Shown: positions 26,201 to 35,446 of the stretch, piece after piece
Layout of the letters: each line of letters opens with the position of its first letter
Position numbering within the stretch: the first letter of the stretch is position 1
Assembly: GCF_000340215.1 (NCBI RefSeq)
Contig: NW_006921541.1
Span: forward strand, 1,089,527 to 1,153,526
From: Pseudocercospora fijiensis CIRAD86
Lineage: Eukaryota > Ascomycota > Dothideomycetes > Mycosphaerellales > Mycosphaerellaceae
Reading direction: 5' to 3'
Length of the DNA: 64,000 nt
The notes under the pieces: generated by a model
What the model saw: the letters and a program-made list of their open reading frames with translations, nothing else
What the model was told of the DNA's origin: nothing
Database searches by the model: none
Program-made: the position numbers and the translations under genes

Positions 26201-26547
26201 GACCCTTTCCGCTATAGCCGGTATTACCGCTAAAGCCGCTATACCTGCACCGCGGAGGAGGAGAAGAGGGAAGGGAATAGGCTTTAAAGGGCCTCTAGAC
26301 GCTCCTAAGGGCTCTAGTCTAGTAGGTTTCCGTCGGGGGGTTTATATATAAAGAGCTATTTAGCTAGCGTGTTATCCGACCCTCTTAGATAGGCCTAGAG
26401 GTTGTAAGAAAGTCCGCTATATATCCCTTAGGTTCTCCGCGGAAAGGCGCTCTTCGTAAAACCGATTACAACAGCAGTATATAGCCTACTATTATCCTCT
26501 CAGCGCCACCAAATAGTGAAGAATCACTAAAGGTGCCCACCGAAGGG
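20268..26547 (-). mobile_element. RIP-killed Tad-type LINE (non-LTR retrotransposon)
   Basis: 6,280 bp between perfect 17 bp direct repeats. On the minus strand, a gag-like ORF1 region (about 26.4-24.6 kb) is followed by an endonuclease (about 24.45-23.9 kb) and a reverse transcriptase (about 23.3-22.0 kb). An 82-codon open remnant at 24200-24448 keeps the endonuclease-like RGGVGILV...SYVYAPT. Near 22500-22550 the frame reads VYCGVR, stop, GNPISCPLY, the LINE 'GVRQG.P.S' motif with Gln changed to TAG. The catalytic YADD box reads YTDN near 22393-22415. Each change is TG-to-TA or CA-to-TA. The outermost ~50-80 bp at the 26.5 kb end retain CA and TG dinucleotides. No functional ORF remains. Confidence 0.88.
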
Positions 26548-26564
26548 GCAACCTCATCAACATC
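26548..26564. repeat. Target-site duplication, right copy
   Basis: Exact 17 bp match to 20251-20267. It lies 89 bp upstream of the next start codon, so the insertion is in that gene's promoter or 5' UTR. Confidence 0.85.
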
Positions 26565-26653
26565 ATCTCGACTATCATCTCGATCGAATTTCGTCTTTTC
26601 GCAACAATATTGAACAAACACAACAGTCTCGAAGGCCTCCATTCAGATCAACC

Positions 26654-27802
26654 ATGCGTAACGCACCGACATCACTGTTTCTGATGATTCTGCCAAAGGA
26701 GATACGCCTTCGGATCTACACTTTGATTATAGGCTACAACACAGTTCACGTACTACCAGCTTCAAGTCGCCTCGTGGTCACAGTCTGCTGCTGCCCAGAC
26801 TCAGACAGTGATGTTCACCAGCTCAGCAAGAAGGAGACTCCGACAACTCCGGCATGGGATGAGGTTTTCTTTGCAAAACACGATGGCGACTGGATCCGAC
26901 AGTACGATCGACGCCACGAACGGTGTCTGCGACTCCTGGAAAGCTTTGCAACGAATACTTATCATGCCTCCCTATATCGACGCCTATCAAAGGGGAAATG
27001 GGGTAGCAGTAAGGAGAGTCACGATGTGCCAGAATGGCAGCAGACTTGCACTCCAGAAGGATGTCCAGATATCACTTGTCATCACTATCAAGCTTTAGTG
27101 CATCATCTTGGAAAGCCCACAGCAAAAGCTTTCAGAAAACTTCATCCTGAATGCTTCATGCAAGATCTCCAACTCCTTCTGGTATGCAAGCAAGTCTACA
27201 TCGAAGCTCGAGAGGTGATCTTCCGGGCAAACACATTTTCACTCACACGCCGCAATCTTAAGTTGGCTCATCTGGCTCCAATTCTCTGTGGAGATCTTAT
27301 ACCTTACCGAGCCTTTCAGTTAAACTCTTTGCAGACCCTGCACCTCCAAACATCGTTCTTAGACCCAGAACGTGGTCCAAGTCTTCGTCTGAGCGAAATT
27401 GCTCGCTTCCTCACAGCACTGCCAGGCTTAGCGACCCTCTCCCTCGACGTAATTCCACCTGGACGCCCTTACGACATGGCCTCGGCTTTTCGACTGGACA
27501 TTGTCCAACACCCTGAGATTCGACTGCCGATTGCGGCGAGAGCACAAGTCATTGTCGGGTACGACGACGTTTCACACTGGACATCGAGGAGCTGGAGGAG
27601 AGAGCAGGCTATAAGAATTGAGAGACTGCTTACGAAAAGGGAAGGACAAGAGGATGAGGAAGGGTATGGGAGCGAGGAAGACGTCATTGAGGAAAATGTA
27701 GAGAGACAGCTGGAGAAAACAAGAATCCCGAACCTCTTGCCAGGATTTGAGCCACAGAGGATGATTCACGTTCTAAGGGAACATACCGAGAGATGGGGCT
27801 GA
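26654..27802 (+). CDS. DUF7730 / F-box-like fungal protein, hypothetical
   Basis: 382 aa, single exon. It opens with LMILPKEIRLRIYTLIIG, the F-box-like helix, and near residue 175 has MQDLQLLLVCKQVYIEAREVIFRANTF, the characteristic core of the fungal DUF7730 family (a cluster of buried Leu and CKQVY/IEA). The C-terminal ~60 residues are Glu- and Arg-rich. Function unknown; the family is expanded in Pezizomycotina. The coding frame is intact and not RIP-mutated although a RIP-killed LINE lies directly upstream, so the gene may have lost its original distal promoter. The ATG context (ATCAACCATGCG) is acceptable, and the next in-frame ATG is only 10 codons downstream, so the exact start matters little. 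Confidence 0.75.
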   Translation: MRNAPTSLFLMILPKEIRLRIYTLIIGYNTVHVLPASSRLVVTVCCCPDSDSDVHQLSKKETPTTPAWDEVFFAKHDGDWIRQYDRRHERCLRLLESFATNTYHASLYRRLSKGKWGSSKESHDVPEWQQTCTPEGCPDITCHHYQALVHHLGKPTAKAFRKLHPECFMQDLQLLLVCKQVYIEAREVIFRANTFSLTRRNLKLAHLAPILCGDLIPYRAFQLNSLQTLHLQTSFLDPERGPSLRLSEIARFLTALPGLATLSLDVIPPGRPYDMASAFRLDIVQHPEIRLPIAARAQVIVGYDDVSHWTSRSWRREQAIRIERLLTKREGQEDEEGYGSEEDVIEENVERQLEKTRIPNLLPGFEPQRMIHVLREHTERWG

Positions 27803-27911
27803 GACGGCAAGAGCATGAAATTATCATGCTCAGAATTGTATGTTGGTCTTGAGGTCATGTCCAGGATTGTGAGATGTGCTCCGTAGGAGTGAAAATTCTC
27901 TCGTGTGGGCC

Positions 27912-28661
27912 CTACCTCACGTGCATCTGCGCCAACGGACCGAGACTCGTTCTGAACCAGCTTGCACGGCCGATTGATGATGTGAGAAAGTAATAACAGC
28001 GAGCACTGAGTGTCAAGGGAGGATATTGTGACAATGACTGGCTTCTGAGGAACCCGGTCAGCGGTCTTCCAGTCCTCGACCGAAGGGCTGACGTAGGCAT
28101 TGGTGTGTGCCTCTCGGAAGCTGAGACCACGTTGAGGTGGATTCTCAGTGTTTCTTGCTCTTCCTGCTCTTCTGGGAATACATGCGTGGAAAGGTAGTCC
28201 TGAAGCACTTCAGCCTCGCATGATTCGTCCTGTTGGGACGTAAGAGTTCTTGGTGCCTTGCTCAGGTAGTATATCGATGCTCTTTGGGATAAAAAGCTGC
28301 GATGTGCGAGTTCCTGACGAGGCCCAGAAGATTGGCGTGCTCCTTGTGACCTTGATGAAACCCGTCGCGCCGCATTCCCTGCACTGAAGTCCTCGCTCGA
28401 AGACCTGGTCGCGGGGTACAGCGGCCTCGGGCGACTGGATGTCCTGGCAAAGCGTGAGCATGGACTGCGCTTGTTCGAAGGTTGTGTCGGGAATGAAGCT
28501 GAGCAAAGAAGATGGGCAACTGGAAATTTATCAAAGGTCGCACAAATTGAAGGAGACGCGTCTCCCGAGCCGGCTGCACTTTTGAGGTGAGGTAAGATCC
28601 ACTTGTGAAACTCTTCGCTCTCACGAAGCACATGGGCTGTTCGGCTGGAACGATGTTGCAT
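27912..28661 (-). other. Unresolved coding locus, multi-exon or decayed
   Basis: Three minus-strand frames are open for long stretches here. One begins with an ATG at 28661. A second is open from about 28530 to 28212, including a cysteine pair (QCRECGATG) and FWASSGTRTSQLFIPKS, meets one TGA at 28210-28212 and is then open again to about 27780. A plus-strand frame at about 28320-28590 is also open but lacks an ATG. I could not find a set of introns that joins them cleanly. It could be a lineage-specific gene with short exons or a decaying gene. It starts only 68 bp beyond the CWH43 stop codon, on the same strand. No family recognised. Confidence 0.3.
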
Positions 28662-28728
28662 TTTAGGCTCCTAATACATATACATTAATGGCAAGCGCAG
28701 CGATGGCCATGCTTTACCTTCCTCGTCT

Positions 28729-31700
28729 CTACGCATAATATCTTGGCTCGTTGAAGACATGGTACCGGTGATCTCTCACGCCCTGTCCTTTGAACATGGC
28801 CGGAAATCTGTACGGTTCAGGGACCTGATCCTCGGGAATGATCTGGTCACTGCCTTCGGGCTGGCCGACGATGAACTTTCCGATCTGTGAGATAAGACGT
28901 CAGCCAAAGAAGCACGAGCAATGAAATGCAGCGACGTGGACTTACCTGTAGTTCAGTGTCGGTGATGGTCGATCTCGACACTCGTGCGTAGCCTGTCCTC
29001 TTCATACCCTTGTACAGGATGTACTCGCACCATCGATCCCAGTCTGTTGGGTCGATGTCTCTCATTCCAGACACGTCCGATACGTAGGTGTTGTAATTGC
29101 CTTCCTTTGGCTTCGTCACTAGATACGAGAGAAGGATTGATGGTCGATTCGTGCTTCCCATGAGCTTCGACAGGTACTCAGTTTGCAAACGTCGGTCTTC
29201 TGGATCCTCTTCTTGTCCGGAATGGAAGACGAAGATGTCCACGAGCTCACCGTAGGCATTAATGGTGGCATGGATGGCGGGTGCTAATTCTCCTACGGGC
29301 GAGGGAAGGAGATGGTGGGTGCTGTTCACGATTGGGAATTTGGAGAGCAATGCAGAGCCCCAAGTGTGCTTGTTCGGGCCCGGGCCATAGTCGACGTACA
29401 TGCCAAGCTCTTCTGCGAGATACTGAGTGGTGTCGCGGTTGCCCATGATGATGCGCTGCAGATCGCTCTCGAGAAGTCCAACGACATCGAGTTCAGTCTC
29501 TCGAATGAGCGCTTCCATGCGTCGCTCCGAGCTCCACATGTCGTTGTCAATGCTGAAGTGGATCGTCCAAATGCCAGCGGTGATCAACTTGCTGTCCTTG
29601 TGGTAGGGCTGATAGTTATAGGTTGGGAAGCGAAGGTAAGCCACGCTAGCGCTGATGAGCTGTAGGGCGAGCAGGGCGTAGATGTAGTAGCTGCGCTGAC
29701 GTCTGGCAGCAGGATTTGGTGGAGGCTCGAAGGAACGCTGCTTCGCCGGGCTGCTATTGGCGTTCGACGAGAAAATACCACAACCGATCATGATCATCGT
29801 GGTAATCATCACCCAGTCTGTGTGCTCCCTGACCAGCGGCCCACCGGGCACAAATGCGTACGCCACAACCCAGACATGGAACAGGACCATGATGTTGTAG
29901 AAAAAGAAGCCTAGGGAGAAGGTTCGACCAGGCGAGAAGCGAACGGCATTGGATATTATGGCGGGAGTAACGCCGACGAGGTAGAAAGCGAGTGTTAAGC
30001 CGCCATAGTAGCCAGTCCAGTTTGGAAAGAGCGTGAGCAATGCGGCACCAAGTGAACCGATTCCGAAAGCAGCCCAGGTACGAATGAGGTTGGGATAGAA
30101 GAGACCAAAAACCAGACCGAGACCCATTGCTGCGATTGTCCAGGCTCCATGCGGTGAAGCTAGGGGGCCACGAACAGGATATCCCTCCCAGACCCACAGA
30201 ATCATGGTGCTCGAATCGGAGAGCAACGAGTGCAGTCCAAACATAACACCAGCGAAACCAAGACCGGCCATAAACGAAGGACCTTTCGGCTTGTCCTGGT
30301 TGGGCTCGTTGCCCAGATTCTTGGAAGATGTTTGAAAAGAGCGAAGCACAGCTAAGGCGAACAATGCAATGCCAGTCTTGTTGTATCCGCCGTTGGCCTC
30401 GTGCATGATAGGCCAGAGAGGGTTGTTGGTCCAGCAAGCAAACTTGGCGATACTACTGGCCATGAGTCCTATGAGCCACGCAGAAACTTTCGCCTCCAGC
30501 ATGGCAGGACTATTGCGCTTGCTCCACCACAACGCTACCCAGGCGAAGCAGCTATTCCAGACGCCAAGGCTGACTGCTCCAAGCCTCGCTTCAGGACCTT
30601 TAATGAGATATGCGAGAAGACCTATGGCAGTAGTGAGTATTATTGTGGGAAAGTTCTTTGAGGCCAGACGACGAATGGCTCCGATCTCGAGCAATAACGG
30701 AGAGATGGTCGACATTACAGCGATCTCGTAGCCGGAGATGCCCATGTGCCAGAGTGGAAAGTACCACACGACCACGCCCAGAGATGTTATGATGGTCCAG
30801 AATGAGAACTGAGAGTCTATCAGTACTTGGGAGGTGACAGGCTTTGGTGTGCACGACTTACCCCAAGATACACATCTGCTGCCGCATCAAGCATTTCGTC
30901 CCATGAGAAGCGGTCATTGAAGACTTGACCAATAGGCTTGTCCTTTCGTCTCTCCCAGGCTTTCTCTGCCACGCGATTCTTCTCTCTGCGATGCCACATC
31001 AGCCACAGCCCTGAGCAGCTGGTTCTTGCAAACGGACAATCGTACCAGCTACTTTGGAAGCCGCTTGACGTACCCTCTGCTCACTCCCTTCACGTCCTTG
31101 ACGACAAGTTCGAAAGCATTAAAGTCGATGGCGGTGACGGCGTCGAAGGCGACATCGAGCAGGACGAGCGACCATTCGAAGAAGGCGTAGATGGTATATG
31201 CTAGTGCAGTCGTTAGTTTGGACACTCCCGGGCTCCAATGAAGGCGGACTCACCCCCTGGCACACGATGCACTTTATGTTGGATGAAGAAGTAGACTAGT
31301 GGAACGAGGGTGGCAAAGAAAGTGGCGGCCAGGTACTTGCGGTACTTGATAGCGCGTGGATTGGGAGGAGACAAGGCAATGCAGCCAACAGTCCAGGGCA
31401 GAGTGGCCACGAGGTAGGCGATCATGAAAATATCGTGCCAGTCATGGTCATCGGTGCTCGTGATGTATGTCCATCCTCCACATGTCAATGTCCGGAAGAC
31501 TCCCACTCCTGCGATGAATCTGGGCAAGGTGCTCCCCGGACGGTTGGCGAGGCAGTACCACAGGAAGACCAAGGCAAATCGTGGGCCGGAGCAGATGGCA
31601 ATGAAGACTTGAAAGACGCTTCGTTCGGGATAGCGGTCGCCAATCGTCGCGGACACCGAGGGAAACCATTCGATCGGGTAGCCGAAGTGCTCGTTCTGCA

Positions 31701-31947
31701 CAATCTTGTGGTAATGCAGCCAGACGCCGACGATGAAGGCGCCGACGAAGGCCGCATAAGCCGCGGCGGTGTGGGCATGGCTGATGAAGTGGCCGGGGAT
31801 CTAGCGGGAGACACGCATACATGTTAGTGAGGATTACAGCGGCAGCCAGCGAATGCGGATGGCATTGGAATTGGAATTGGAGTTGGAGTTGGAGCTGGCA
31901 GTGCTTACGACGGCCACGACATCGCCGTCGCGGTGCTTGGGAGGCAT
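28729..31947 (-). CDS. cwh43: CWH43-like GPI-anchor lipid-remodelling protein
   Basis: Multi-pass ER membrane protein that in yeast helps replace the GPI-anchor diacylglycerol with ceramide. Modelled exons: 31947-31909, 31800-31254, 31200-31074, 30985-30862, 30808-28946, 28884-28729, with introns of 108, 53, 88, 53 and 61 nt that mostly show clear GTRNGT donors. Total 951 aa, close to the yeast protein (953). The N-terminal part holds the PGAP2/FRAG1-like membrane domain (NEHFGYPIEWFPSVSATIGD). The middle is a long hydrophobic block. The C-terminal third is an endonuclease/exonuclease/phosphatase-like domain (ELDVVGLLESD; VFHSGQEEDPEDR). The tail encodes PEPYRFPAMFKGQGVR. The exon 3/4 junction (31073/30986) is the least certain; an alternative donor lies at 31084. 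Intron 1 carries a GGAATT-like repeat. Confidence 0.9.
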
Positions 31948-32239
31948 GGTGCTCTCTACTCTAGCGCGCTCCCATTGACAGAAAGGCAACGAAGGGGAGA
32001 ATGAAGGAGAGACAAGAATGTGCAGTGTGCGACTGCGACTCCGCGGTGTGAACGTGGTGGTGGTGGTGAGAGCAAGAGCGTGCAAGTGTCTCCTTCCTCC
32101 CTGTTCACGAATCGAATCCCGGACACGCGACTTCCGCCTCGGCGCGACTTACCCGCAGAGCCGCAGATCATCTCGAAATCTTCCCCCAGCTCCAAGTGTC
32201 CGTCGCAAAGCGAATACAGCCTCACACAGTACCGTCCAC
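31948..32239. promoter_or_regulatory. Bidirectional promoter, CWH43 / UTP6
   Basis: 292 bp between the divergent start codons. An open frame extends upstream of the UTP6 start to 32018, but its translation is low-complexity and basic, unlike UTP6 N-termini, so I treat it as 5' UTR. No specific site recognised. Confidence 0.5.
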
Positions 32240-33571
32240 ATGGCGGCAGCGAGTGACAAGGCTCGCTTCTACCTGGAGCAATATGTGCCGGAACTGCGAG
32301 AGTACGAATCGAAAGGCATCTTCTCCCGCGACGAAATCGCTTCCATCACTTCCAAGCGATCCGAATTTGAGCACACCTTGAATGCGAGAGGCAGCTCGCC
32401 CGGCGACTATGTCCGCTATGCGACATATGAGATGAACCTGCATGCACTGAGGAAGAAGCGATGTCGAAGATTAGGCATCAAGTCATCCTCATTCTCCGGC
32501 CAGAGAACAGTCTTCTTCGTCCTTGATCGAGCAACCAAGAAATTTCCAGGTGACCTGGCTTTATGGATGCAGTATATCAATTTCTGCAAGAAGGAGAAGG
32601 CAAACAAAAAGCTGGCCAAGGTCTTCACAAGTCTATTACGCTTGCATCCGAAAGAGTATGGCTTGTGGGTCTTGGCTGCGAAGCATTATGCCGAGACACA
32701 GGCCGACATGGCCACGGCGAGGAACTACATGCAGAGGGGACTGAGATTTTGCAAAGAAGACTTGAAGCTGTGGCTGGAGTATTTGAAGTTGGAGATGCTA
32801 TATCTTGCCAAGATCGCTGCGAGAAGGAAGATCCTAGGCCTGGACGAGAAGCATGAGCAGGAAGTAGACGAGGACGAGAACATCATCACGCTACCCAGCA
32901 TCACAGCCGATGACTTGGAGCCAGCTTCGGATGATGAAAACGCCAAAAAAGGTGTCGAGGAAGTGAACGAGGATCTGATCAAGCGATTAGAGAATGCGCC
33001 TGCCTTCACTGGTGGCATCCCGATCGCCATCTTCGACTCGGCCATGAAGCAGCTGGGCAGCAAAGCTTCTGAAGCTGCGGAAAACTTCTTCGACCTCATC
33101 TCGACTTTCAATCAAGTGCCGTCCGCCTCAAGAATACTAGATCACATCCTCGACTGGCTACGACAAAATGCATCAAGCTCAATAGAAACGATCATATGCG
33201 AGGCCAAACGCGAGCTATTCAGTGTCGACTCCACATCTGCACACTTCCCTCCAGCCCTGTCCAAATCCCTTGCGAGAATCAAGTCGGGCAGTACTAGGCT
33301 ACAGGACAAACAGCAGCCTGCGCTTTCTGAGAAGGCTGTCTTCTTTCTGGTCCCGCTTGTCGAAAATACAGATGATATGGACGAGGACATTCGAAAAGTG
33401 CTGGAAACCAGTGTGAAACGCCACCTCCGCGCAACATCGGCCACGCCACGGAAACCTGGAGGACAGAAGTCAGGTCCAGAAGTCATAGCGACCGCATTAC
33501 AGAATCAGGGCAAGCAGCAACAGGCTGGACAGGTATTGAGATTGGCAGCAGATGCTGGTGTAAAGAGATGA
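32240..33571 (+). CDS. utp6: U3 snoRNP protein Utp6
   Basis: Component of the small-subunit processome (UtpB) that processes 18S pre-rRNA in the nucleolus. The start chosen is the ATG at 32240, giving 443 aa beginning MAAASDKARFYLEQYVPEL, the conserved Utp6 N-terminus; the open frame upstream adds 74 residues of unlikely sequence. The N-terminal domain runs to about residue 90 (YEMNLHALRKKRCRRLGIK). HAT helical repeats follow (ALWMQYINFCKKEKANKKLAKVF; YGLWVLAAKHYAE; LKLWLEYLKLEMLYL). The remainder is less conserved and acidic. Single exon, intact. Divergent from CWH43. Confidence 0.92.
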   Translation: MAAASDKARFYLEQYVPELREYESKGIFSRDEIASITSKRSEFEHTLNARGSSPGDYVRYATYEMNLHALRKKRCRRLGIKSSSFSGQRTVFFVLDRATKKFPGDLALWMQYINFCKKEKANKKLAKVFTSLLRLHPKEYGLWVLAAKHYAETQADMATARNYMQRGLRFCKEDLKLWLEYLKLEMLYLAKIAARRKILGLDEKHEQEVDEDENIITLPSITADDLEPASDDENAKKGVEEVNEDLIKRLENAPAFTGGIPIAIFDSAMKQLGSKASEAAENFFDLISTFNQVPSASRILDHILDWLRQNASSSIETIICEAKRELFSVDSTSAHFPPALSKSLARIKSGSTRLQDKQQPALSEKAVFFLVPLVENTDDMDEDIRKVLETSVKRHLRATSATPRKPGGQKSGPEVIATALQNQGKQQQAGQVLRLAADAGVKR

Positions 33572-34853
33572 AATTGACTCGGGGCATGGATGCTTCCCGC
33601 ATCCAACCTGCACAATCTACAAGTTGCCTAGTAGCAACAGTCGCAATTACGCATGCAATAATTCTGAAGAGTTTCTGCTCTCAGTCACGGCGAAACGCGT
33701 CCCACGACCAATCAGTGGCTTCTTCCACCCCGACGAGTTTAATCTCTTTTATGATCTGGCGAGTCTGTAACGCACCTTTGATCAGTACTTTGTGGATGAT
33801 GGCATGTTCTTCTCTACACGGATTGAATCCAGGGCTCGATGAGAGAGCTTTACAGGGCTGAGAGAATTTCAGCCAATATGAAGACTGGCTTGAAAGAATC
33901 GAAACTTCAAACCAGGTTACATAGTCTATTAGTCTCAAAGACGCTCAAAAAGCTTAACTATTACTAGTTATCATGCGTACGACCCATCTGAATCCTTACA
34001 CTAATAGTCTAATAGCCCGCAATAAGCTGTTTGTAATAATTATATAATTACACACGTTCGTTTGACCATAAATGGCACGGATTGCCGATCCCTGTCTGTG
34101 AACTTCACCTCCCTTGTTCCCAAGGTAGAAATTGTCTGGTCAACCGATTTCGACGCACAAAATTCAATCGCAATGCACAGTATACGCGCCACTACGCGGA
34201 TGAATGATATATGGCCATCGCGATCAATGAACAGGAGGAGAAAAGCGCGTGCACGCGGCATGGACAAACAGGGTCTCGCGACGCAATGGTCGATTTTGAA
34301 AATGAGACGATGGTGATAAGAGCTTCGGAATCAGAATATTGGAATGCTTTTCGGGCCGAGGAAGACGTTCGGCGTGAAAGCGAAGGAGGTAGCGGTCTCA
34401 ACTTGGAAGGGTCGACCGCGGACGCGTACGACTTTCTGGAAAGACTGTACTCCGTACTCGCCTTACCATCGTGGAGTCTTTTGCGGACACTTCGAGCGTT
34501 GTGGCGTGGAAAGTACGGTACCAGCGATAACAGGCGGGCCTGATGGATATCGATAAAATAGTTTCATCAACACACGACTCTAGGCGCTGTAGGCTCTTAC
34601 GCCGTTGATACCTGCTAGTCCTCTTGGGAACCACGAATGAGGGAACCTGCGAGAATGACCCTTGTACAAAATTGATCTCACCGAAGCGTTGCTAAAGCTG
34701 TGGCGGCCAATTCATTCTCTGTACCACGGACTGCGATCTTTCGCGTCGAAGCGCCGCGACACGGCAGTCCTCTCGCCATAGCTCAAGGCAGCAGTGCATA
34801 TTGCGTGAGGAGACGAGCAGCTGCTAAGTTGTAAGGCATTCTTGTGGTTTGAA
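33572..34853. other. Intergenic, no gene
   Basis: Several short open frames overlap on both strands and none resembles a protein. A TA-rich patch at about 33,910-34,050 looks like a small RIP-mutated transposon scrap. Confidence 0.4.
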
Positions 34854-35175
34854 ACGAGCCGCTCTGCGTGTGACCCTATGACTACGCACGTGAGTTCGTA
34901 GACCGACGCTTTCCAAGTGCTGGACAACGCGGAGCGGCCAGGACAACGTAGCAGAGTCAAACAAGCAGCTCTGCGTACGACCTATGACTACGCTCGTGAG
35001 TTCGTGGACCGACGCTTTTCAAGTGCTGGACAACGCGGAGCGGCCAGCACAGCAGCAGAATCAAACGAGCAGCTCTGCGTACGACCTATGGCTACGCTCG
35101 CGAGCTCGTGGACCGACCCTTTTCAAGTGCTAGACCAACGCGGAGCGGCCAGCACAACGTAGCAGAATCACAGCC
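34854..35175 (+). repeat. Minisatellite, about three ~105 bp units
   Basis: The phrase CCGACGCTTT-C-AAGTGCT followed by GGACAACGCGGAGCGGCCAG recurs with spacings of 106 and 104 bp (GAG anchors at 34892, 34998 and 35102). Each unit ends with AGCAGCTCTGCGT...GACCTATG.CTACGC. Units differ by a few percent substitutions. An 81-codon open frame (34917-35162) runs through the array; because the spacing is not a multiple of three between all units, I do not treat it as a protein gene. Confidence 0.8.
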
Positions 35176-35249
35176 CTCCTGCCTTCGGGACACCCCATTC
35201 AACATTTACATACTCGATAATCGTCGTCGTCGTCATCAAAGAACACTGG

Positions 35250-35446
35250 GTCCAATGGTGCAGTGGTAGCACGTTCCTTAAGTACTCGGTTGAGACGTGG
35301 GTTCGACGCCCACCTTGTCCCTTCGGGGGCATGTGGCAGGGTGGCTAATGTGGCTGACTTATAATGGAAAGACCTACGTTCAAATCGTAGTTGGGCCACA
35401 CCATTTCTACGTTCGATTCGTAGTACAACTTAATTTTTTTTTTTTT
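35250..35446 (+). ncRNA. tRNA-like Pol III type locus, probably pseudo-tRNAs or SINE head
   Basis: At about 35252-35325 a tRNA-like unit has a D-arm (GTGC-AGTGGTA-GCAC), a perfect T-arm (GTGGG-TTCGACG-CCCAC), an A box TGGTGCAGTGG and a B box GGTTCGACGCC that fit the eukaryotic consensus, and 24 nt between D and T stems. The anticodon stem does not pair and only about 4 of 7 acceptor pairs form, so it is not a working tRNA. A second T-arm (CTACG-TTCAAAT-CGTAG) and a third (CTACG-TTCGATT-CGTAG) follow within 100 bp. A run of 13 T at 35434-35446 would terminate Pol III. Confidence 0.5.

Noticed and set aside
29312..30731. Plus-strand frames of 86-120 codons
   Set aside because: Antisense shadows of the large CWH43 exon.
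31834..31947. Read-through of CWH43 exon 1 into a Ser/Asn repeat
   Set aside because: The repeat lies in intron 1: a GTAAGC donor at 31908 in phase 0 joins to ATC CCC GGC at 31800 and gives the conserved N-terminus.
32018..32239. 74-codon N-terminal extension of Utp6
   Set aside because: Sequence is basic and low-complexity, unlike Utp6 N-termini; the ATG at 32240 opens the conserved domain.
35252..35325. Functional tRNA gene
   Set aside because: Anticodon stem does not pair and about three acceptor-stem positions mismatch, so it is kept only as a tRNA-like element.
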